Source: Warburgia ugandensis
Lineage: Eukaryota > Streptophyta > Magnoliopsida > Canellales > Canellaceae
DNA: 64,000 nucleotides
Direction: 5' to 3'
NCBI GenBank assembly: GCA_035236585.1
Contig: CP141134.1
Span: forward strand, 19,460,414 to 19,524,413
Both the position numbers and the translations under genes were made by a program. Below are positions 34,318-44,955 of this stretch, piece after piece (positions within the stretch are counted from its first letter, which is position 1; every line of letters begins with the position of its first letter). The notes under the pieces are model-generated. The model was not told where the DNA came from, did no database searches, and saw only the letters and a list, made by a program, of their open reading frames with translations.

Positions 34318-37174
34318 TGTAATATCCCTAATTTTTAGTATAAAATAGGAAATTATTAAATAAATAAAAATAAAAATTTATAGATGGAATTTTTTTTTCT
34401 AAAAATAGAAGAATTAGAAAGTGCTTGTCGATACAAGTCCAACGCCACCAAGAACGCGAAAAACAGAGCTCAAACGAGGGAGTTATGAGCCGTCGAAGTT
34501 GTAAGGGCATTTTGGTCTTTTGATAGAAACGTGTTACACAGGGGTTCAAATTGATAACGGCACCCTTGTCTTCCACACGTCTCTACCAGTTCGGCGAAAT
34601 CGCCGAAGAGACATTGAAAGAGACGCGTGGGAAAGAGTTTCTCTTCCCCTAGCACTCTAAACCCTATATCTATTCTTCCCTAGGAGCCAAAACGCTCTAC
34701 CTTGAGCGTTTCTTTGAGTTTTTAACTTAGAACCTTAGCCTTGCAAGATTTGAGTTTTTCAGCGAGTGGAACCCCGGCAACACGAGCAACCACGGCTAGG
34801 CACAAGGTAAGCCTTAAAACTCTATTTTTCTGTATTTATTAAATAGAAAAATAATTAGGAAAGCATTTAGAAATTAGGAAAAAAATCATATTTTTTTGGG
34901 AACTCTGTGCATGCTACTGTTGGAGCGTGATTTCAAGGATCAAACCTGGACCGTTTGAAAATCGCACCGTCCAACTAGTGCACAAGAGACCCAAGAACAA
35001 ACCCTTTAAATTTGGGAGAGATCCAACGATGGGTTTTTCCAAAAAAAACAAAAAAATCAATACCTAGGGATGTTTTTAGGAACTTGGGAAAAACCATTTA
35101 AAAACATAGTTTTTGGAGAAATCAATGCAAAAGGATGATAGAAATGGAAACTAGACAAAATTTTGAACAAAATGGCTCAAAAACCAAGTGATTTGGACAC
35201 CTGTAGGGTCACCGGAGATGACCGAAAGTCGATCGTCTTCTTAGACGCCGATTTCCGCGTCGCCAGTGTAAACAAGGCTGCTCGTGTAACCCAGTGTAAA
35301 CTGGGTGCCGGTGTAACTCGGTGTAAACCGGGGCTGCCGGTGTAACCCAGTGTACATTGGGCGCCGGTGTAACCCGGTGGAAAGCAGGGCCGCTGGTGTA
35401 AACCAGTGCACCCGCCAAACACCCTATAAATTAATAAATATTAATTTATGAAGTATTTTCACTTAAAATTGATTTTTGGGAGCTAGAGGAGTCCAAATCA
35501 CGATCCGAAAGATGCGTTGTGACCGTATTAATGACACGGACCTAGTTTTAACTTAAAAAGTTAGAAATGATCACTTTTTATTTAGAAAATTTTTTAAATA
35601 GTGATGTGACATGTATAGGTGCACTTGAATATACCAGTTAAAGAGAGTTATTAGCAAGCTAGTGGTATCACATTGAGGTAAGTGACGATAATTAATGCTT
35701 TGCCTTGATTTTTAAACCATGTTTAAACATAGCATCATGTGTGATTGTGTTTAAATTGCAATTATTATTTGCTGTGGATTTCATGCGACTTTGAGTACAG
35801 TATGATTATTCCAAATTGAAATATTTTATTGAATAAACTTATTTCAAATGCTTTTATAAGCATGATGTTAATTAGTTATGCTTAAATAGAGACTTATTTA
35901 TTATTATATATAGGAAGTGCATGAATTTACAGGGAAATAAGAACAAGGGCTTATTAGCTAGTCCTCTTATAGGCTAACCCTAGGATGAGGGGCATGTCTT
36001 GGGGAATTCGAGCTATGAGTGCTCTTGAATTTTAGCATCTACATATGATTTTTCTGTTTTATTTGATGGCGGGTGCTCTCGCCTAGTGGGCGTCATGCTA
36101 GGAGGGATAGGGCCAGCCACCCACCTTCCGAGATTGTGATGTGATAGACACCTGCCCATAGATGGCATTCGGTAGGGGTTTGGTAACATGGATAGTCCAC
36201 ACTACCGGTCTAAGCCTTTTCATTGGGACAGACGCTAAGTCTCCCGTTATGGTGTTGACGAAGAGTGGCGGTGGTTGATACCCATGGAGGGTTGCCACTG
36301 TAGCATGATGACCCATATTCTTATTATGTGTGCATGTATGATGAGCATGGTTATGGATGGTATGCCTGGGTGTGATGACACTCAGAGGTTGACTACGAGT
36401 ACTCCTGATCAGGGATGTTAGTGCGATGTGGTGGGACCCATTACCTTAGGGTGCCCTTATTATTATTGTATGCTCATTTACATTGATTTATGTCATGTTT
36501 TGACTCTGTGAGATGCATGTTTTAGCATATGGAATAAATTGGCATTTATTTGAATATGGCATTATGATATCACTATTTTCATAAATGTTAGACTTTTCAT
36601 CTGAGTTGTTCATTATTTCTTTTATTTATTACATTAATTGTCTATGTACCTACACAAGCGATAGCTTGCTGAGGCATTGCTTTGTTTTGCAATTCCTTAG
36701 ATCTCGAGCGCAACACTAGGAAAGGAAAAGCTGTTGAGAAACCATGAGAGCTACTGAAGACTATTTTTTGTATAGTTTTAGACAGTGATGTGAGTCATTA
36801 AAACAGGATTATCATTTGGATTTAATTATGGACTGCATACTTTATGTTTTGGATTTGATTGAGGTGTTTGGACATATGTTGGACATTTATATGGGATGTT
36901 ATGATGGATAGACCCTGGGCTATGTTATTATTGTGTTTTGGACATTTATTTGATTTAAAATAAAGGCGCTAATTTATTTAAAATTGATTGATACGCATAT
37001 TGTTTTATTTATATGTATGTCGTTTTGAGAAAGGAAAAATAACACCTGGAGTTTTAAGATATGTTTTAGCAAACGGTTAAATAAAACTTTTCTCATGGGA
37101 TCCCAAATGCTCTTATTCAAAATGCCATTATTATTATTATAAAAAAAAATATCTTAAAAATCCAGGGTGTTACA
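34318..37174 (+). repeat. 5' LTR of element A, 2,857 bp
   Basis: Begins TGTAATATCC and ends GGGTGTTACA. It shares with B the blocks GCTAACCCTAGGATGAGGGG, GTGCTCTCGCC, GATAGACACCTGCCCA and GGTTTGGTAACATGGATAGT (36180 region), as well as TTGATAACGGCACCC. It carries hairpin-forming short tandem units at 35278-35412. Confidence 0.88.
35278..35412 (+). repeat. Tandem hairpin-forming units in LTR A
   Basis: About 4.5 units of 27-29 bp, each GGTGTAACCCAGTGTAAACTGGG-like, that is, a short stem with a GTGTAA-type loop followed by GCCGGTGT. Related units occur in the 3' LTR of B (56353-56406). Confidence 0.7.
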
Positions 37175-37178
37175 AAGT

Positions 37179-37190
37179 TGGTATCAGAGC
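37179..37190 (+). promoter_or_regulatory. Primer binding site of element A (initiator Met-tRNA)
   Basis: TGGTATCAGAGC, the complement of the 3' end of plant initiator tRNA-Met, four bases after the LTR. Confidence 0.93.
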
Positions 37191-37315
37191 CCAATCTAGT
37201 CCATCATAATCCTTGTAAATGTCCATTTATATGTGAGTAACAGTCCATAATAGTTGTAGAGAGAGAAACTATGAGAGAGGAACTTATGCTTAGTAGCATT
37301 TAAAACTTTTGACAG

Positions 37316-38302
37316 ACGGCTCCTCGAAGAAGGACAAGGTCTACCCCTGCTACACCCGTGGCCCCACTTACTGAGTCCTCTGATAAAGGGGATCGAGATG
37401 CCGAGTTATTGAATCGTTTAATGTCAGGACTAGTACCACTTATACAGCAGCAGGTTAGGACAGCTATTGACGCTACTAACCCAAGACCTATTCCACCACC
37501 TCAAGTGGCACCCATGGTTTCTTCAGTCCAGTCCTCACAACCAGTACAGGAATCACTCGTACCTAGAGCCACGGAGGGCGATGCAACAAGTGGCTCTAAG
37601 AAGACTGATAAATTATTAGAGAGGTTTCAAAAGATGGTGAAACCCTTTTATGGCGATGGTAACACAGAGGAGGCTGAGCGATGGTTATTTGAGGCGGAGA
37701 GAACATTCGACGCTATGAAGATCTCACCAGAGGATCAAGTCAGAGTAACCTCCTACCTACTAAAAGGTGAGGCCGGCTTTTGGTGGCAGACTTTCACACT
37801 CACCCGTCCAGATCCAACCGAGACGATGACATGGGCAGCCTTTAAACAGGCTTTCGACACTCAGTATTTTCCACCTCATGCATTGCAGTCCATGAAGAAG
37901 GAGTTTGCCACCCTAGAGCAGAGAGATATGACGGTTCAGCAGTATCTGAACCGATTTACACGACTGAGGAGATTTGCACCTCACGTGCTGGCCTTAGACA
38001 CAGAGGCAACCGACAGATTTGTAGATGGGTTGACTCCTTGGCTGAGAGATTGTGTAATTTCTTCACGACCTACTTCTGTGCGAGATGCTGCTGATATGGC
38101 GTCCATGCATGAGAAGAACTCTCTCAAGACTCGAGGGAGTGCGTTCCAGCCCTTTAAGGGCAAGCGGCCGTTTGGTGCTATGCAGACACATGGGGCATCA
38201 GGTCATCCACCCCAGTCCAAATTTAAGAGAGACACTAAGAGGAAGAGATGTGATAGGTGCAAGGGTTGGCACCCTGGGCGAGGGTGCAATAGATTCGACT
38301 GA
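37316..38302 (+). pseudogene. Element A gag (capsid), start codon lost
   Basis: The open frame is 37358-38302 if begun at an internal ATG. Comparison with B shows that the ancestral start is 37316, now ACG instead of ATG. The protein has an acidic N-terminus, the capsid segment PFYGDGNTEEAERWLFEAERTF, GEAGFWWQTF and FATLEQRDMTVQQYLNRFTRL, and a basic tail with CDRCKGWHPGRGC. This is the retrotransposon gag family that packages element RNA. It ends at a TGA (38300) corresponding to an Arg codon in B; the frame continues past it through two further TAG codons (38306, 38330) into the zinc knuckle. Confidence 0.9.
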
Positions 38303-39165
38303 CCATAGCAGCAGAGGCAGCCCCAACCATAGAGACAGCCCTATACACCTTGCCAGAGACAGCCATATAGATGTTTCAACTGTGGAGACGTCGGCCATTT
38401 CATTAAGGACTGTCCTAAGGGGCAGAGAGAGAGGCAGACCAAGATGGGTGCAGAGGTAGCTAACGTGCCACGTAGCCAGGGACAAGTATTTGCCTTCACG
38501 TTAGGACAGGCCCAGGCATCACACCAGGTTGTAGAAGGTACTCTTCTAGTCTCAGATCGACATGCCAAAGTTCTTTTTGACACAGGGTCTACACATTCTT
38601 TTATATCATGTATTTTTGCTTCTTGCCTTGATGTATGTGTATATAAACTAGCATTTGGATTAGATATTATGATACCTATGGGAGAGACAGTAGAGACTTC
38701 AGAATACCTTAGAGAAATACCTGTAGAGATAGCAGGCGTGAGTATGGCCACTGACTTTATATTACTAGACATGGTAAACTACGATGTTATACTTGGGATG
38801 GATTGGTTAGCCAACTATTGGGCTATGGTAGACTGCCAAAAGAAGCGAGTCACTTTTCTTATACCTAGGCAACCAGAAATAGTGTTCCAGGGTAGGAAAG
38901 ATCAGGCAGGTACATGCATCATTTCTGCTATGAAGGCGGCACGATTTTATGCACGAGGGTGTAACGCATTCCTCACATATGTGACTGTTGAGGAAAAGGA
39001 GCAGCCATGGCTTGATGAGATTGATGTTGTCTTTCTTGAGGAATTACCAGGATTGCCTCCAAGTAGGGAGATTGACTTCACCATTGACTTGGTGCCGAGT
39101 ACATCGCCTATCTCTAAGGCACCCTACAGGATGGCTCCAGCAGAGTTGAGAGAGCTTCAAGTACA
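38303..39165 (+). pseudogene. Element A zinc knuckle, protease and start of RT
   Basis: Same frame as gag. A CCHC knuckle, CFNCGDVGHFIKDC, lies at about 38368-38412; an aspartic protease has catalytic DTG at 38579-38587 (LFDTGSTHSFIS) and the downstream ILGMDWL flap/hydrophobic motif (about 38794-38814). Then come [31 protein letters not shown], the usual lead-in to Ty3/Gypsy RT. The protease appears catalytically intact. The open frame runs on into repeat X and stops at 39211. Confidence 0.9.
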
Positions 39166-39919
39166 ATTGCACCACCTAATCCCTATATTTAGATCTCCTT
39201 CACCTTTCTAGATTGAACATTTATCAAATTATAGGCCAAATCATCTATAAATACCTCATGGAGTTCAACATTTTTTTTCCAAGTAGAGGTGGGTGAGACA
39301 CCTTGAAACATAGCTCTCCTTTAGTGCTTAGTTGCTACTGGAGTTTGGGACTTCTTTGGCGTTTTTTTTTTTTTTTTTTTTCTCTTTGGATTTCTAGTTA
39401 TTCTTGTTAATATTTGCTCTCCAATTTAGGTTAGTACTTTGATTTCATTGTTTTAGTTTCCTTGCCTTAGTTTTCCATTGTTTTGCTTTCTAGTTTACAC
39501 TCTTCTTTCCATCTAGCTTCTCCTATCTTCTTTGCACCCATTCTATTAATTTTCTTCACTTATTCCCTTAAAATACAAGTTAATTCTTCTCTAATAGTGA
39601 CAGCCAAGAGAAGAAATAACTTGCACCCTTGAGTTTCCTCCTTAGAAAATCATGTTTTTCACCTTGTTGCACCCATAGTTTTAGGTCAATTTCCTTGCCT
39701 TAGTTCACCCACTTAGCCATATTTTCTCTTGAATTCCTTCATGGGTTTTATTTAAATTTTATTGTACTTTAAATTTTCAGCATTAGATTTCATTTTTCAT
39801 ATTTTTTAGATAGGATTTTATGCTTAGGAACTAGGTGTAATTTCTAGATTTTGAACATGTATTATGCACTCAGTTTGGGTTAGTTTGATGTTAATTTAAT
39901 AAATTTCTTTAAGGTTTAT
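39166..39919 (+). mobile_element. LTR-like repeat X, copy 2, left part
   Basis: Colinear with copy 1 (31870 onward): CATCTATAAATACC (TATA-like, 39240), GGTGGGTGAGACA-CCTTGAAA, GGTTAGTACTTTG, AGTGACAGCCAAGAG and TTTTCTCTTGAATTCC. It includes a T run (39362-39381). Interrupted at 39919 by element C. Confidence 0.55.
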
Positions 39920-42415
39920 TGTGATGACCTGGGTCTTCCCATGCAATATCTAATTCCTAAGGCAGGATGCATCCCTATTTGGAAACCGTTTTATAAAAAT
40001 AATGCAATGCAGCAGAAAATCTTTTTGTTTTAAACTCATTTTGAAAACCCCGAGTGTCATTTGCTTTCTCAACAATCAAAGTAGTTTTTGAAAATTTCAG
40101 AAATCATAAATGTCTTCCCAGGTCTATCCAGTCACAGCTCATAGCCCAATTATAAATAAATACAAATACATGTCCAAAGGGTAGAGTGTTTACTTACATG
40201 TATAATTGTCTCTTTTGATTTACTTGCTCATAGCACTAACATTTCCTGAGGCGTCTTCTACTCGTGAATGGAGCTGTCCTGAAAAATGATATATTTGGGT
40301 GAGTATACACTATACTTAGTAGGAGTCTATCACTACTAGTTTTACAATGCATGCTACGTTTTAAAACATATGTTCTTTAAACCATATGCATGTTTGAACA
40401 CTCATGTTCAATATCTATATTAAAAACCATTGTCAAAATAGAATACTAGCGACTTAAAGAATCACATAATCCAAGTTGAAAGTAACATAAATATCATAAA
40501 CATAATGATATGCATATGATGCTCAACTGAATCCAACTCATGGATATATGGTATGGTCGACCAACCTCATGTCATGCCATATGCAATGCAAGTAAATCCT
40601 CAAAACATAGGGCTCACTCGCATTCAAAGTCATAACCTTGCCTAGAAGCCTGACAGCCTAAAAGCCTATTAGCTCTCTCTGGACCGCCCTCATCAGCCTG
40701 CCCTCATCGGCCAAGGCTACACTTATCATGCAGACAAGAATTTTTTTTCAAAACATGTCTATGCATAATGTATTTGTCATATGCATGCTAAATTCATTTA
40801 TGAAATCAATTCATGCTAAACAAGTCATATAACTTATATTTAAAACATGCATTCTCAAAACAATCATGGGCTCTTTTTAAAAGTCTAGTAGCGATAGAGC
40901 ACCTACATCAAAACATCATAGGTTCTTTTAAAAAGTCTAATAGCGATAGAACACCTACATCAAAACATCATGGGTTCTTTTAAAAAGTTTAATAGTGATA
41001 GAGCACCTACATCAAAACATAATGGGTTCTTTTAAAAAGTCTAGTAGCGATAGAGCACCTACCTCGAAGTTTCCTGGAGTTGCGTCCTTCATTACTTAAC
41101 CCGACCCTGGGTCTCATTTATAAAATCCTGGATATGAATGGATAACAAGGAGTTCTTATCAATTTTGATCTATTTAGAAATTAGATCACTAGATCTGCCT
41201 TTTAGGGTCCATGGGTCCTTGCCTAATTTAGTGTTAGGCTAGATCCTATGATATGGATCTACTATTCAATGGTTAGACTCTGTAAATTGTCCTCTGCTCC
41301 TAATTTTATAGTCTCATTAGGTCCGCGTGTCCTACTTCCCAGGACACCCGTGCATCCCGGTCGAACTGCGACCACCTCACGTGAGTGCACGCATGCCTAA
41401 GCTGCACGCTGCGGCGCGCGTTCTAGAGAGTGTTGCTTGAGCGCGTCCTCCACGCTAGGCACGTGTGTCTCAGCTCCCAGGGCACCCCGTGCATTCTGGT
41501 CGAGCCAGGACCCATGCCCCATGTCGCGCGCACCTGAGGACTGCTCTAGGAACCGTGCTCCGGGCATGCGTCACGCACCACGCCCCTGGGAAACATTGCC
41601 TTGGACAGGTTCCCACCCGTCTGGTTCCTTCAACAGGGGGCCGGTGTTTTCTGGCTGGAAAATCACCCAGATCCGGTTGAAAATCTGGGAACGATGAAAG
41701 GGAGACAGAGAGGGAGATGGAGGCTTACCTGGGTAGCCGGAGATGCCCTCATCTGGGTGGTGCGGCTCCCTCTTTCCCGTCTGAAAACCCAGATCGTTGG
41801 ATACTCGAAGATGGGAGAAAACCCACCATCCTGGTGCGATGAGAGCAAGAAGGGGGGGGGGGGGTGGAGAGATGGGAGGGACGGCAGGCCAGAAGGGATG
41901 ACCTGGGCCAGTGTCAAAAATTGTAGGAAAGTTGGAGACAGGTTTTCGATTTTTGCTGGAAACCTCAGCCTCAAATGGCCGAAAAAATCTTGATTCGAAG
42001 AGGAGGGAATAAGGGCTTTTTATAGCCTTACTATGGCGGTGCTGCCAATGGCAGTGGTAGAAACCTCTGGAAACTGGGGTTTCTGGAGAAATCGAGAGGA
42101 AGAAGATAGGGGGTGCCGTTATCAAAGCGGCCCCTTGCGTTTTCGTTCTTTTTCGTTTTTAAGTGTAATTTACAGAATTGCCCCTAATCTTTAAACGGCC
42201 GTAACTTCTTCATACGAACTCCGTTTTCGGTGTTCTTTGAGGCGTTGGATTCCATTTTTTGAGTAAAATCTAATGGTACCAAGTTTTCTTACACATTAAT
42301 TTGTTTAATATTTTAAATAAAGTAAAACATTTAACACTGTTCATTTCCTATAGAATGTCCAATTCATTTTTGTTAAATGGATGCAAAAATAGCATAAATT
42401 GTTCAGGGCATTACA
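39920..42415 (-). repeat. LTR of element C, 2,496 bp
   Basis: On the minus strand it starts TGTAATGCCCTGAAC and ends CCAGGTCATCACA. A TATA box (GGCTATAAAAAGCCC) lies at about 42010-42024 on the minus strand. It shares the motif TTGATAACGGCACCCCC (42109-42126 as complement) with LTRs A and B. It includes a GC-rich core (41320-41600), a G run (41853-41867) and a 52-bp tandem array (40864-41066). Confidence 0.85.
40864..41066. repeat. 52-bp tandem repeat, about 3.9 copies, in LTR C
   Basis: Units begin at 40864, 40916, 40968 and 41020; consensus includes GGTTCTTTTAAAAAGTCTA-TAGCGATAGAGCACCTACAT. Position is in the downstream (R/U5) part of the LTR. Confidence 0.93.
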
Positions 42416-42821
42416 TTATTACCACCTTAAAAGAATTTCATCCTCAAAATTCCACAAATCCTTTCCTTCAAGTTAGCTGTCTTCTTGATATGACATATTC
42501 TTCCTGAGGACTCCCTTAAAATTCGAACTAAGAAAATTCCTTTGCTTCATTCCCATACGACATATTTCTTTTAACTAAGTCATCTAGAATTAAACCAAGT
42601 TCTTTATGATTCTCACTTTGATCAATCTAGTGCAAGTCAAACTTATTTGCTAAGATCATCTTGTATTCTCATCCCTTATTTTCATCATAATCTTATTCTC
42701 ATATGCTAGTTTCCTTGTGTGCGTCATTCCTACTATGTCGATTTATACGACTTCTTCTTAATTATCCCGATTGTCTATGACCCTTGGACATGTTGGACTG
42801 GCTATGAAAGGATAAAACTGA

Positions 42822-42833
42822 GCTCTGATACGA
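42822..42833 (-). promoter_or_regulatory. Primer binding site of element C
   Basis: On the minus strand TCGTATCAGAGC, one mismatch from the initiator Met-tRNA complement, three bases after the LTR end. Confidence 0.75.
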
Positions 42834-43976
42834 ACTATGATGACCCAGGTTTTTCCATGCATTTTTAAATGCAATATCTAATTCCTAAGGCGAGATGCAT
42901 CCCTATTTGAAAACTGTTTTATAAAAACAATGCAATGCAGCGGAAAATCTTTTTGTTTTAAACTCATTTTGAAAACCCCGAGTGTCATTTGCTTTCTCAA
43001 CAATCAAAGTAGTTTTTAAAAATTTCAGAAATCATAAATGTCTTCCCAGGTCTATCCAAATACACACAAATTTCAACTATAAATAAATACAAATACATGT
43101 CCAAAGGGTGGAGTGTTTACTTACATGTATAATTGTCTCTTTTGATTTACTTGCTCGTAGCATTAACAGGTCCTGATGCTTCTTCTACTTGTGACCAATT
43201 GGCGTGACATGTACGCCGAGAGACTCATGTGCATGATACTAGCATATGTTTGCGTAATGACTGTTTTAAGATTTTCATAATGATTATTATATTTGATTGG
43301 TGGATTTGCCGTATATGCTGAGATTTTATTACTTAGATCTATGGATTTCTACTTTATGATTTGCAGTCGAATCCATATCATTGAACACTAGATTTCGATA
43401 AAGGATTTCCATGGTTGAACCTGCATCAATAAACTTATGTTTTCAATTTGTATGAACTTACTTTGATGCATTAATATGCATGTTTACACAAAAGGAATCA
43501 TTGATGTTTTACATAAAAAGATCTTGGAACCATGCATGATGCATACCGTGTTTTCAAAATAGTAGTATCAGATCGCCTACTGAGTATGGAAAATACTCAC
43601 CCAACTCTATTATTTTTCAAGATAACTATACTCACGAGTAGAAGAAGCATCAGGACATGTTAGTATTACAATCAAGTAATGAAGAAGAGACAAATATGAA
43701 TGTAAGTAAACTCTCTACTCATTTGGACATGTATCTGTATTTATTTATAGTTAGGCTGTGAGCTGTGACTGGATAGACCTGGGAAGACATTTATGAGTAC
43801 AAAAACTTTCAAAAAACTACTTTGGTTGCTGTGAAAGCAAATGACACTCGGGGTTTTCAAAATGAGTTTAAAACAAAAAGATTTTTCCGCTGCATTGCAT
43901 TGTTTTTCAAATAGGGATCCCACCTTAGGCATTAGTTTTGCATTTAAAAATGCATGTGAAAACCTGGGTCGTCACA

Positions 43977-44955
43977 TTTATTATTATGGAATGTTTCCTT
44001 CATCAAAGTACTTTAGATTTGGGTTGTTTCTCTGCATAAAAGTTGTGGTTTCAATTTCTTTTTTATGCTTGAATTGTTTAATGTTCTTAAGCAGTTGAAA
44101 TATGGAATTTTTCTATCCTTAACTTTGTGCTTCTTCTTCTTTTTTTTTCTAGCTATCTAAACATTATATTTGTTTTGATCCTTAGGAGCTCATTTATATT
44201 TTTCATAATAGTTCACTTTATATCCATCTATTTTGGCCATTTTTCCACCCTAGAACCATGCACATAGTCCATGGATCATGCACATGGTACATATGGTGAT
44301 TCGCCTTTGATTCTTGCTTCATTCACTTTCTTAATTTAGTTTTAATTGTAGCTAATTCATTATGTACATCTTAGTTTAGGTTTAGAAAGTTTTCTTTTTA
44401 ATTTTTGGAAAGTTCCATCTTTAAAATGTTTTAAGATTAGAAAGTGTTAAATTTAGAAAGTCCCCTTAATTGTACTTTCCATTTACATGCATGTTGTAAA
44501 TTTCTTGTTATATCTTCGATCTCATTGTTTACCTTTTTCTTACATGTTCATTAGTGTTAGAAATTTTCCTAATTTGGGTTTAAAAAGTTCTATTTTAGAA
44601 AATTTCTAATTCTAGGTTAGGAAAGTTTCCATCTTAGTAGTTTGCTTAAGTTTTGCTTAGTTTAATTTATGCTTGTTTTGCATTAGTTTCTTTAGTTAAA
44701 TGCATGTTAGTTAGGTTAGTTTCTATTTTCATTGCTTAGTTATAATTTTAGCAAGTTTCCTTTAATTATAGTTTCAAATTTTATGCATTTGCTTTCCTAG
44801 TTTAAATTCAAATCAATTCAATCTCTCTCTTTGGAAGAAGTAAAGCACTTTAAATAAGATCTATCCAACATATAGATTTGTGATATCGACCTTGCTTGCA
44901 TGAATATACTACATAGATTCGTGCACTTGTGAGTAATAGTAAAGCTACGCCAATT
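43977..44955 (+). mobile_element. LTR-like repeat X, copy 2, right part
   Basis: Resumes the copy 1 alignment: CATCAAAGTACTT-GA-TGGGTTGT, the 32-bp palindrome (44256-44287), GAATATACTACA-GATTC and CACTTGTGAGTAAT (44929). Confidence 0.55.

Larger units (their letters stand above)
34318..39165 (+). mobile_element. Tekay-like Ty3/Gypsy element A, truncated in RT
   Basis: 5' LTR 34318-37174, Met-tRNA primer site 37179-37190, gag, zinc knuckle, protease and the first residues of RT. Homology to element B stops at about 39165 (B continues CAAGAGTTACTTGAT), where repeat X begins. RT, RNase H, integrase and 3' LTR are absent from the window. The left flank is AAAAG; no partner duplication can be found because the right end is lost. 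Confidence 0.85.
39920..43976 (-). mobile_element. Non-autonomous LTR element C, 4,057 bp, with inverted LTR end; TSD TTTAT
   Basis: Flanked by TTTAT on both sides (39915-39919, 43977-43981). On the minus strand: an LTR-derived block 43976-42836, primer site complement 42822-42833 (GCTCTGATACGA, one mismatch to Met-tRNA), an internal region of only 420 bp with no coding motif, a purine-rich tract CTTTTAAGGTGGTAA (42416-42430), then a full LTR 42415-39920. The right block is odd: its left part (42836-43200) is in LTR orientation, but its right part (about 43560-43976) is the same LTR end inverted, so both element termini are the U5 end. Confidence 0.82.

Noticed and set aside
38085-38772. Overlapping frames in other phases across gag and protease of A
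   Set aside because: Shadows of the gag-protease frame, without motifs of their own.
41571-42125. 184-residue Pro/Ser-rich minus-strand frame
   Set aside because: It lies wholly inside the LTR of element C, over its TATA box and leader; other frames are also open because of the GC-rich base composition.
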